DNA of 6,141 bases, from assembly GCA_946529195.1 (NCBI GenBank), contig CAMMZE010000070.1:1-6141 (forward strand), given 5' to 3'. Under the pieces are notes generated by a model that saw nothing but the letters and a program-made list of their open reading frames with translations, was not told where the DNA came from and searched no databases. Positions 1 to 5,199 of this stretch are shown in pieces. Source of the stretch: an uncultured Lachnospiraceae bacterium. GTDB lineage: Bacteria > Bacillota_A > Clostridia > Lachnospirales > Lachnospiraceae. A program made the translations under genes and the position numbers. How positions within the stretch are numbered: the first letter of the stretch is position 1; every line of letters starts with the position of its first letter.

Positions 1-18
1 AAAAACATATGTATGTTT

Positions 19-46
19 ATTTTACCATATTCTGTCAGTAAATGAA
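19..46 (-). promoter_or_regulatory. weak candidate promoter reading out of the left edge
   Basis: On the minus strand there is TGGTAAAAT, an extended -10 form (TGn followed by TAAAAT, hexamer at 19-24), in an AT-rich stretch. The best -35 candidate (TTCATT, 41-46) is poor. It would serve a leftward gene beyond the window edge, which cannot be seen. Positions 1-63 otherwise contain no recognisable gene. Confidence 0.2.
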
Positions 47-63
47 AGACTCTATGTACGCTT

Positions 64-99
64 GCCCGCAGGGACCTGCCCGGGCAGGTCCCTGCGGGC
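64..99. repeat. perfect 36-bp GC-rich palindrome
   Basis: The two 18-base arms (64-81 and 82-99) are exact reverse complements with no spacer; the centre is CCTGCCCGGGCAGG. As RNA it would form a very stable hairpin on either strand. No T-run follows on either side, so it is not a standard intrinsic terminator by itself. It lies between the trhA terminator and whatever is left of the window. It could be a REP-type element, a remnant of two inverted repeat copies, or a barrier to transcripts from both sides. The structure is certain; the role is unknown. Confidence 0.8.
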
Positions 100-121
100 T
101 TCGCTTCCTTCAGCCTCATGC

Positions 122-153
122 AAAAAGACCGGACGTGCGCGTCCGGTCTTTTT
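122..153 (-). terminator. hairpin terminator of the degV-trhA operon (bidirectional form)
   Basis: A perfect 14-bp stem (122-135 pairing with 140-153) encloses a TGCG loop. The stem begins with five A and ends with five T, so it can terminate transcription in either direction. It lies 27 bp beyond the trhA stop codon and is the natural end of that minus-strand operon. Its shoulders (AGCCTCATG-C before the stem, GAT after it) are nearly identical to those of the terminator at 5140-5187, although the stem sequences are unrelated. Confidence 0.9.
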
Positions 154-180
154 GATGATAACCTGCTTCCAGGCCGCCTG

Positions 181-924
181 TTATACCAGGCAGCTGTATA
201 CTGCGATGAAGTGGCAGAGGCTTCCTGCCATTACAAATACATGGAATAGTTCGTGTGTGCCAAAGTTAGGGTATTTTCCGCCAAATACCGGGAATTTCAG
301 GGCATAGATGACGCCGCCTGCTGTGTAGATCAGGCCTCCGGCCAGGAGCCAGAAGAATCCTGCCCCGCCGACTGCCGGGATGATCTGCGGCAGATACATG
401 ACGCATACCCACCCCATGGAGATATATAATATGGAGGATACCCACTTAGGGCAGTTAACCCAGAATACTTTAAAGAGCATCGCCGCCGCTGCCAGACTCC
501 AGACCATAAGCAGCAGTCTGATTCCGCTCGTTTCCAGCAGAACTGACAGGCAGACCGGCGTATAGGTTCCTGCGATCAGAACCGGGATCATCATATGATC
601 TACCTTTTTCAAAAGCAGATTGACTCTTTCTGAAATATTAAAGCTGTGATAGCTCGTGCTGGCCGCATACAGCAGGACCATACTCATCATAAAAATGGCT
701 GCCCCTGCCATCGCTGCCATGTCAGCACCTTCAGCCGCGTAATGAAGCAGCATAAAGGGTGTCGCAAGTACAGCAAAAACAAAACCGATCAGATGTGTCA
801 GAGCGCTTCCAGGCTCCTTGACATAAAAGCTTTTCTGAATATGAGTCTGCTCCGTATAGGATATACCGCTGCCGCCCGCGCAGGCTGCTGCGGCACTCAG
901 TCTCCGGTTTACGGTATTTTTCAT
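181..924 (-). CDS. trhA: hemolysin III / TrhA family membrane protein (PAQR superfamily)
   Basis: A 247-residue integral membrane protein with about seven hydrophobic segments from residue 41 to the end. PAQR/hemolysin III signatures are present in order: EPGSALTHLIG (37-47), STSYHSF (89-95) with His93, VDHMMIP (108-114) with the conserved Asp-His, GTYTP (119-123), and HELFH (224-228), the HxxxH pair that with His93 forms the likely metal site. Despite the name, these bacterial proteins are not proven toxins; members of the superfamily are linked to membrane lipid or energetic homeostasis. The start is supported by GAAGGG six bases upstream of the ATG. The first ~35 residues (RRLSAAAACAGGSG and onward) extend beyond the usual family N-terminus, which normally starts close to the ExxNxxTHxxG motif. 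It lies 21 bp downstream of degV gene 1, so the two are very likely cotranscribed, and it is followed by a strong terminator. Family assignment is firm; the exact cellular role is not. Confidence 0.9.
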   Translation of the reverse strand: MKNTVNRRLSAAAACAGGSGISYTEQTHIQKSFYVKEPGSALTHLIGFVFAVLATPFMLLHYAAEGADMAAMAGAAIFMMSMVLLYAASTSYHSFNISERVNLLLKKVDHMMIPVLIAGTYTPVCLSVLLETSGIRLLLMVWSLAAAAMLFKVFWVNCPKWVSSILYISMGWVCVMYLPQIIPAVGGAGFFWLLAGGLIYTAGGVIYALKFPVFGGKYPNFGTHELFHVFVMAGSLCHFIAVYSCLV

Positions 925-945
925 GTCAATCCCTTCTTTTCCTTC

Positions 946-1791
946 TTATAAGTATGAGACGATCAACCCATGCCTTTCTGCGTAATAGCTGCACAGGCCC
1001 CTGGTCTCATGGACTTCTATGACCACATTCTTCCACCTCGCCAGGATCTCTTCCTTCAGCTGCTGCGCCATCTGCAGGTTCTGACAATGACAGATATAAA
1101 CACGCTGGATCGGACTGCCAAACTCCTGAATGTCAGTTACGATCGCCTGAAGCATCTTCTTTGCCCCGCGCGCCTTGCCCTTGATCTTGATCTCTCCGTG
1201 CTTTGTTCCGATCCCGATTCCCCAGAATTTCAGTTTCTGTGCTGCGAATCCGGCAATTGGAGACATTCTGCCATTTTTGATCAGATTATGGAAGGAGCAA
1301 AGAGCAAAAATCGTCCGCTTTTTCTCTGCCATCTCATGCGCCATAAAAACGACTTCTTCGAAAGATTTTCCCTCTTCGATCCACTCGGTGATCCGGTTCA
1401 CCAGCATCACCAGTCCAGCTCCGGCAGAATAGGAATCTATCACTGCGATTTTCTTATCCGGTTCATCATGTCTGAGCATCTCAGCTGCAGCACATGCACT
1501 GTTAAAGCTTCCGGATAGCTGTCCTGATATGGTGATTGCAATTACATTGCCCTCTCTGGAAAACATTTCCAGCCAGGATCCGGGTGAAGGGCAGGATGTG
1601 TGAGTAGCTGTTTTCTCCTTCTCGATCCCACTGAGCATACTGTTCAGATCGATCTTCTCGTCATCTACGTAGTCCTCTCCTCCTACCGTGATCACAAACG
1701 GTACTGTGTCATACTTTATTCCCTGCGTACCCTCTGCAATCTGTAATGACTTCAGGTCACAACTGGAATCAGCGACAATATTCCATAACAT
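946..1791 (-). CDS. DegV family (FakB-like) fatty-acid-binding protein, gene 1
   Basis: A 281-residue cytosolic protein of usual DegV length. Visible motifs: VADSSCDL (6-13), TSCPSP (65-70, equivalent of the TSQPS loop), ISGQLSGSFNSA (88-99), VIDS (117-120) and NGRM (173-176). DegV/FakB proteins bind a single fatty acid in a two-domain EDD fold; characterised FakB members present it to the kinase FakA. No fakA gene is in this window. The C-terminus ends in ETRGLCSYYAERHGLIVSY rather than the HTGP motif of gene 2, and Cys67 and Asn173 replace more usual Gln and Gly. It therefore belongs to a different DegV subgroup from the paralogue at 2499-3398 and may prefer a different ligand. GGGAGG lies 10 bases before the ATG. 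It is the first gene of the operon with trhA, under the promoter at 1862-1890. Family certain; specific ligand unknown. Confidence 0.92.
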   Translation of the reverse strand: MLWNIVADSSCDLKSLQIAEGTQGIKYDTVPFVITVGGEDYVDDEKIDLNSMLSGIEKEKTATHTSCPSPGSWLEMFSREGNVIAITISGQLSGSFNSACAAAEMLRHDEPDKKIAVIDSYSAGAGLVMLVNRITEWIEEGKSFEEVVFMAHEMAEKKRTIFALCSFHNLIKNGRMSPIAGFAAQKLKFWGIGIGTKHGEIKIKGKARGAKKMLQAIVTDIQEFGSPIQRVYICHCQNLQMAQQLKEEILARWKNVVIEVHETRGLCSYYAERHGLIVSYL

Positions 1792-1833
1792 ATGATTACC
1801 GCCTCCCGCGGATGGCTTCTATTATCTTGTAAC

Positions 1834-1850
1834 AGGTTTTTCAAAAACCT
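1834..1850. promoter_or_regulatory. palindromic operator candidate, site 1
   Basis: AGGTTTTTCAAAAACCT is a perfect palindrome with 8-base arms around a central C. It lies just downstream of the predicted start point of the degV-trhA transcript (about 1855), a position where a bound repressor would block transcription. It matches site 2 at 1891-1907 in 15 of 17 bases. The protein that binds it is not shown; the adjacent DUF1836 helix-turn-helix protein is the obvious candidate. Confidence 0.6.
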
Positions 1851-1861
1851 ATCACAATATA

Positions 1862-1890
1862 ATAGTAACCCGTATCTGTAATGTTGTCAA
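1862..1890 (-). promoter_or_regulatory. promoter of the degV-trhA operon
   Basis: On the minus strand a perfect -35 TTGACA (1885-1890) is followed by a 17-bp spacer and TACTAT as -10 (1862-1867), which continues into TATATT. The predicted start is near 1855, giving a leader of about 64 bases to the degV ATG. The -35 directly abuts operator candidate 2 and the start region runs into operator candidate 1, so this vegetative promoter looks tightly regulated. Confidence 0.7.
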
Positions 1891-1907
1891 GGGTTTTTCA
1901 AAAACTT
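1891..1907. promoter_or_regulatory. palindromic operator candidate, site 2
   Basis: GGGTTTTTCAAAAACTT repeats site 1 with a perfect 13-bp core, GTTTTTCAAAAAC (1893-1905). Site centres are 57 bp apart. It touches the -35 of the leftward degV promoter and ends 14 bp before the -35 of the rightward DUF1836 promoter, so one bound protein could affect both. A GGTTTTTA half-site at 1914-1921 abuts the DUF1836 -35. Confidence 0.55.
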
Positions 1908-1921
1908 ATGTACGGTTTTTA

Positions 1922-1950
1922 TTGATTTTTTCGTTGGATCGGAATAGAAT
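1922..1950 (+). promoter_or_regulatory. promoter of the DUF1836 regulator gene
   Basis: TTGATT (1922-1927), a 17-bp spacer and TAGAAT (1945-1950) make a good sigma-A-type promoter. The predicted start is near 1957, about 40 bases before the GTG start codon. It is divergent from the degV promoter, with the two -35 elements 31 bp apart. Confidence 0.6.
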
Positions 1951-1983
1951 ATTAAGTAAGAAACGTGAAGAAACCGATATAGA

Positions 1984-1990
1984 AAGAAGG
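1984..1990 (+). promoter_or_regulatory. ribosome binding site that decides the GTG start
   Basis: AAGAAGG lies seven bases before GTG at 1998. No in-frame ATG lies near it; the next in-frame ATG is at codon 54, inside the DNA-binding motif. GTG is therefore the probable start. Confidence 0.65.
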
Positions 1991-1997
1991 TACATTC

Positions 1998-2519
1998 GTG
2001 GATCAGATCATACCGCAGGAAACCCTGCAATGCATTACATCTTTCCATCTCCCCCGTTATCAGTCAATCCCTGATGTCGGACTGTATCTGGAACAAACTT
2101 CCAAATACATCTCTGATTATTACGAGCCCCTTGGCAATCTCGGCCTCACAGGCTCTATGATCAGCAATTATGTAAAACAAAAACTGATCCCCCGCCCTGT
2201 TCGCAAACAGTACGGAAGGGATCAGATCGCCTACCTTATCTTTATTGCTGCCGCGAAACAGGTTCTCTCCATGGATCATATCCGGATATTGATCGATATG
2301 CAGCAGCAGAGTTATCCGATCTCTACTGCCTACAACTACTTTTGTGATGAGTTTGAGCAGGCGCTGCAGCAGGTCTTTGACCATCACGGCAGCATGCCCG
2401 CATTTACCGAGAGAAATCAGCAGGAAAAAAGCCTGCTCCGCATGGCTGTCATAACAGCCGCCAATATGATATACCTGGGCAAAAGCTTTGAGATCTTGTC
2501 AGAAAGACCTCTCGATTAA
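1998..2519 (+). CDS. DUF1836 family helix-turn-helix regulator
   Basis: A 173-residue soluble protein with no membrane segment. The centre carries a MerR-like helix-turn-helix, about residues 49-100: LTGSMISNYVKQKLIPRPV (recognition region 50-68), then YGRDQIAYLIFIAAAKQVLS (72-91), and IRILID. This arrangement is typical of the DUF1836 family; from memory Bacillus subtilis YkrK, a repressor of htpX, belongs to it. The C-terminal ~70 residues are helical and could serve dimerisation or sensing. It starts with GTG after AAGAAGG. It is divergent from degV-trhA and shares with them a gap holding two palindromes, so it most likely represses degV-trhA and perhaps itself. Its last 21 bp overlap, tail-to-tail, the end of the second degV gene, with no terminator between. 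The DNA-binding role is well supported; the target genes are inferred. Confidence 0.85.
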   Translation: MDQIIPQETLQCITSFHLPRYQSIPDVGLYLEQTSKYISDYYEPLGNLGLTGSMISNYVKQKLIPRPVRKQYGRDQIAYLIFIAAAKQVLSMDHIRILIDMQQQSYPISTAYNYFCDEFEQALQQVFDHHGSMPAFTERNQQEKSLLRMAVITAANMIYLGKSFEILSERPLD

Positions 2520-3398
2520 GCCAAATCCGATCGGCCAGGGCCCGGTATGGACGCCGATCGTTGCACCGATCTGGCCGATATTCACTTCAAGTTTTTCGAT
2601 ATAGTCCGGCCAGATCTCCTTCAGTTTGACGAGGAAATCCGCGCGGAGCTTTTCGCCTTCGTCGCGGTCATACCCATACCCGACGATATATGCGAAATGG
2701 TCCGGATCATAAGGACTCTCTGATACATACTCGATGATTTTCTCCATCGCCTTCTTCAGAGACTGCTTCCTGCCGCGGGCTATTCCCATCGGGAAGAGTT
2801 CACCCTGCGTCATCAGGATCATCGGCCGGAGATTGAGAATATTTGCAGATATCCCTGCTGCTTTTCCTACTCTGCCGCCATGAACCAGGTAATCCAGATT
2901 CCCGACGGTGAAAAAGATCCTCGCAGTATCCTTAATCTGCATAGCTCTCTCGCAGAAAGCGTCAAAATCGGCACCGCTTCTCTGGAAGCGGACCATCTCC
3001 TGTATCATCAGTCCCTGCATGACCGTTGCAAGCGTGGAATCCATAACCCGGATACGAATACCCGGATACTCCTCCATCACAGTCTCAGCCTCGATGCTTG
3101 CAATATTAAAAGAACCTGTAAACTTAGCTGAAAGAGTAAAACAGACAATATCTTTTCCCTCTGCTGCATACTTGCGGAAAGTTTCCAGATACTCCTGTGC
3201 CGAGGGCTGTGAAGTCTTTGGGAACTGTTTGGGATTGTCCACCATGAACTGATACATCTCACGGACAGTCTGATCGCTGTCCTCTCTGTGAAATGACTCT
3301 CCATCATAGGTGACATAAAACGGAACTACCGCAACGCCCAAAGACCGGGCTCTTTCCTCTCCCATATCCCAGGAACTGTCTGTAACGATCTGGTACAT
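2499..3398 (-). CDS. DegV family (FakB-like) fatty-acid-binding protein, gene 2
   Basis: A 299-residue DegV protein carrying the more canonical motif set: VTDSSWDM (5-12), TSQPS (62-66), LSAKFTGSF (89-97), MDS (119-121), GNLDYLVHGGRVGK (166-179), LNLRPMI (188-194) and GVHTGPWPIGFG (282-293). FakB-type proteins hold an acyl chain, and these loops line the pocket and carboxyl-binding site. Thr94 in FTGSF replaces the usual Ser of the LSGTY motif. The start is fixed by AGGAGA seven bases upstream of the ATG at 3398. It is transcribed alone from the divergent gap with purC, and an inverted repeat sits in its leader. It is clearly a distant paralogue of gene 1 rather than a recent duplicate, which suggests different fatty-acid preferences or roles. 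Family certain; ligand and partner kinase not visible. Confidence 0.92.
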   Translation of the reverse strand: MYQIVTDSSWDMGEERARSLGVAVVPFYVTYDGESFHREDSDQTVREMYQFMVDNPKQFPKTSQPSAQEYLETFRKYAAEGKDIVCFTLSAKFTGSFNIASIEAETVMEEYPGIRIRVMDSTLATVMQGLMIQEMVRFQRSGADFDAFCERAMQIKDTARIFFTVGNLDYLVHGGRVGKAAGISANILNLRPMILMTQGELFPMGIARGRKQSLKKAMEKIIEYVSESPYDPDHFAYIVGYGYDRDEGEKLRADFLVKLKEIWPDYIEKLEVNIGQIGATIGVHTGPWPIGFGLIERSF

Positions 3399-3405
3399 GC
3401 TTTCA

Positions 3406-3411
3406 TCTCCT
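3406..3411 (-). promoter_or_regulatory. ribosome binding site of degV gene 2
   Basis: AGGAGA on the minus strand lies seven bases before the ATG at 3398, and confirms that start. Confidence 0.65.
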
Positions 3412-3422
3412 GTAATAAATAT

Positions 3423-3443
3423 TCACAATTTACATAATTGTGA
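3423..3443. promoter_or_regulatory. inverted-repeat operator candidate in the degV gene 2 leader
   Basis: Perfect 8-base arms TCACAATT (3423-3430) and AATTGTGA (3436-3443) are separated by TACAT. The site lies just downstream of the predicted -10 of degV gene 2, where a bound repressor would block initiation. It does not resemble the GGTTTTTCAAAAAC sites of gene 1, so the two degV genes appear to be under different regulators. The arm order is opposite to a CRP/FNR-type TGTGA-TCACA site. The binding protein is unknown. Confidence 0.5.
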
Positions 3444-3456
3444 CATTTTATACTTC

Positions 3457-3465
3457 ATTATATCA
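3457..3465 (-). promoter_or_regulatory. extended -10 promoter of degV gene 2
   Basis: On the minus strand TGATATAAT gives a consensus TATAAT (3457-3462) preceded by TGn, an extended -10 that can work without a good -35. None is evident 17 bp upstream. The predicted start is near 3450, about 50 bases before the ATG. TATAAAAT at 3445-3452 is an alternative -10. Confidence 0.5.
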
Positions 3466-3532
3466 TTACAACAGAAAAAACGCTACAGTTTTCTGATTTT
3501 AGCCTCTTCCCTCCAAACAAGCGCATAAGCAC

Positions 3533-3561
3533 TTTACTTTTTCTTTTTTTTCAAGTATGAT
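3533..3561 (+). promoter_or_regulatory. promoter of purC-thrH
   Basis: TTTACT (3533-3538), a 17-bp T-rich spacer and TATGAT (3556-3561) fit a sigma-A promoter, with a start near 3568 and a leader of about 44 bases. No purine riboswitch fold or clear PurR-type box was recognised in 3486-3611, so control of this purine gene is not explained by the visible sequence. Confidence 0.5.
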
Positions 3562-3611
3562 AAGCCCATAAAATATGTATACACTCTTAATATAAGGAAA
3601 GGGACTTAACA

Positions 3612-4484
3612 ATGAGCATTCAGGAAATGAAACCGATCAAAGAAGGCAAGGTACGTGAGATTTATGACAATGGCGACAGCCTGATCATGGTAGCAACAGA
3701 CCGTATCAGCTGTTTTGATGTGATTCTTCACAATCAGGTATCCCGCAAAGGTGAGGTTCTCACGCAGATGTCCAAGTTCTGGTTTGAGATGACAGAGGAT
3801 ATCATTCCCAACCATATGATCTCCACCGACGTGAATGATATGCCGGAGTTTTTCCGCCAGCCCCGCTTCACCGGAAACAGCATGCTCTGCAAGAAGCTGA
3901 CCATGCTTCCGATCGAGTGCATCGTCCGCGGCTACATCACCGGCAGCGGCTGGGCCAGCTATGAAAAAGACGGCACCGTATGCGGCATCACACTCCCCGA
4001 GGGTCTGAAGGAGTCCGACAAACTTCCCGAAGCAATCTACACCCCTTCTACCAAGGCTGAGATCGGTGATCACGATGAAAATATTTCTTTCGAGCAGAGC
4101 GTAGACTATCTGGAAGCGCGCTTCCCCGGAAAAGGCCGTGAGTACGCGGAAAAGCTTCGCGACTACACCCTCGCTCTTTATAAGAAGTGTGCGGATTATG
4201 CGCTCGAGCGCGGTATTATCATCGCAGACACCAAGTTTGAGTTCGGTCTGGATGAGGACGGCAATTTTGTAATCGGTGACGAGATGCTCACTCCCGACAG
4301 TTCCCGTTTCTGGCCTGCTGACGGCTACGAGCCCGGTCACGGACAGCCCTCCTTCGACAAGCAGTTCGCCCGCGACTGGCTCAAGGCCAACGAGCACGAC
4401 TGGACACTGCCCCAGGAGATTGTGGACAAGACCATCGACAAATACCTGCAGGCCTATAAGCTCCTGACCGGGAAAGATCTGTAA
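3612..4484 (+). CDS. purC: phosphoribosylaminoimidazole-succinocarboxamide synthase (SAICAR synthetase)
   Basis: A cytosolic enzyme of de novo purine synthesis that joins CAIR and aspartate using ATP to give SAICAR. At 290 residues it is the long form, like the yeast ADE1 type, rather than the ~240-residue form of many bacteria. Motifs: KEGKVREIY (10-18) at the nucleotide-binding N-terminus, ATDRISCFD (28-36), IVRGYITGSGW (104-114), the family signature, STKAEIGDHDENIS (146-159), ADTKFEFGLD (205-214) and LTPDSSRFWP (226-235). All are intact and the protein is complete. AAAGGG lies eight bases before the ATG. Codons in the second half favour C in third position, as in a well-expressed gene. 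It stands alone, without other pur genes, and is followed after 12 bp by thrH with its own AAGGAGG, so they form an operon. Function is certain. Confidence 0.97.
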   Translation: MSIQEMKPIKEGKVREIYDNGDSLIMVATDRISCFDVILHNQVSRKGEVLTQMSKFWFEMTEDIIPNHMISTDVNDMPEFFRQPRFTGNSMLCKKLTMLPIECIVRGYITGSGWASYEKDGTVCGITLPEGLKESDKLPEAIYTPSTKAEIGDHDENISFEQSVDYLEARFPGKGREYAEKLRDYTLALYKKCADYALERGIIIADTKFEFGLDEDGNFVIGDEMLTPDSSRFWPADGYEPGHGQPSFDKQFARDWLKANEHDWTLPQEIVDKTIDKYLQAYKLLTGKDL

Positions 4485-4496
4485 AGGAGGATTTCC

Positions 4497-5096
4497 ATGA
4501 ATATTGTATGTCTGGATATGGAAGGCGTCCTGGTTCCCGAGATCTGGATCGCTTTTTCCGAGGCAAGCGGGATTCCCGAACTTCGAAGGACCACCCGCGA
4601 TGAGCCTGATTATGACAAGCTGATGCGCTGGAGAATCGGCATCTTAAAAGAGCATGGTCTGGGATTAAAAGAGATTCAGGAGACCATCGCAAAGATCGAT
4701 CCCATGCCCGGTGCCAAAGAGTTTCTTGACGAGCTCCGCTCCATCACACAGGTCATCATCCTCAGCGACACCTTTGAGCAGTTCGCCTCTCCGCTGATGA
4801 AAAAGCTGGGATGGCCGACCATCTTCTGCAACACACTTGAAGTTGCTCCTGATGGCGAAATTACCGGATTCAAGATGCGTGTTGAGCAGTCCAAGCTGAC
4901 TACTGTCAAGGCTCTGCAGTCTATCGGTTACGACACCATCGCTGCCGGTGACAGCTTTAATGACCTTGGCATGATCAAGGCCAGCAAGGCCGGCTTCCTC
5001 TTCAAGAGCACGCCCCAGATCATCGCAGATTATCCGGAGCTTCCCGCTTTTGAAGAATACGACGAACTTCTCGCCGCAATCAAAGCAGCACTGTAG
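4497..5096 (+). CDS. thrH: ThrH-type phosphoserine phosphatase / homoserine phosphotransferase (HAD family)
   Basis: A 199-residue HAD-superfamily enzyme, complete and of normal length. Motif I is DMEGVLVPE (7-15), with Asp7 the expected nucleophile and Glu9 in place of the more common second Asp, as is typical for ThrH and SerB. Motif II is LSDT (89-92), the motif III lysine is Lys133 (QSKLTTV), and motif IV is GDSFNDLGM (151-159) with Asp152 and Asp156 as Mg ligands. The ThrH protein of Pseudomonas aeruginosa dephosphorylates phosphoserine and can transfer the phosphate to homoserine, linking serine and threonine synthesis. AAGGAGG at 4484-4490 overlaps the last base of the purC stop codon and lies six bases before the ATG. 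Cotranscription with purC is very likely; serine supplies glycine and one-carbon units for purines, which may explain the pairing. Phosphotransferase activity is inferred by family. Confidence 0.92.
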   Translation: MNIVCLDMEGVLVPEIWIAFSEASGIPELRRTTRDEPDYDKLMRWRIGILKEHGLGLKEIQETIAKIDPMPGAKEFLDELRSITQVIILSDTFEQFASPLMKKLGWPTIFCNTLEVAPDGEITGFKMRVEQSKLTTVKALQSIGYDTIAAGDSFNDLGMIKASKAGFLFKSTPQIIADYPELPAFEEYDELLAAIKAAL

Positions 5097-5098
5097 GA

Positions 5099-5127
5099 GG
5101 GAGACAGGGGACGGTTCTCTGTCTCCC
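5099..5127 (+). repeat. 29-bp REP-like hairpin repeat, copy 1
   Basis: GGGAGACAG (5099-5107), an 11-base middle GGGACGGTTCT, and CTGTCTCCC (5119-5127) form an imperfect palindrome that can fold into a hairpin. It starts two bases after the thrH stop codon. An exact inverted copy lies at 5200-5228. This motif type is, from memory, a dispersed REP-like repeat in Clostridia, associated with REP-associated IS200-like transposases; no such transposase is in the window. Confidence 0.85.
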
Positions 5128-5139
5128 CTAGCCTCATGT

Positions 5140-5187
5140 AAAAAGAGACCCGAAAACCAGTAGAAACCGGTTTTCGGGTCTCTTTTT
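5140..5187. terminator. bidirectional terminator between thrH and the RseC-like gene
   Basis: A perfect 19-bp stem (5140-5158 with 5169-5187) encloses a 10-base loop. It begins with AAAAAGAGACCCG and ends with CGGGTCTCTTTTTT, so it has a T-run in both directions. It serves both convergent transcripts, purC-thrH from the left and the RseC-like gene from the right. It sits centrally between the two inverted 29-bp repeats. Confidence 0.92.
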
Positions 5188-5199
5188 TGATTGAGAAGA

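Noticed and set aside
62..307. 81-codon plus-strand frame starting in the palindrome
   Set aside because: Made of palindrome, terminator and antisense trhA sequence; no ribosome site.
602..616. CCTTTTTCAAAAGC, similar to the degV operators, inside trhA
   Set aside because: It lacks the flanking GG/CC dyad and is explained by coding sequence (LLLKKVDH), so it is probably chance.
970..1518. 182-codon plus-strand frame across degV gene 1
   Set aside because: Antisense to a clear DegV protein with all motifs; composition is irregular and there is no ribosome site.
3486..3611. Possible purine riboswitch or PurR box before purC
   Set aside because: The leader is short and no purine aptamer core or paired box could be recognised; only a promoter and ribosome site are supported.
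3606..4397. 263-codon open frame antisense to purC
   Set aside because: It mirrors a perfectly motif-matched purC, has no recognisable domain or convincing ribosome site, and is a shadow of purC codon bias.
5095..5104. AGGAGGGAGA as a ribosome site for a gene after thrH
   Set aside because: It is formed by the thrH stop region and the REP unit; no reading frame follows before the terminator.
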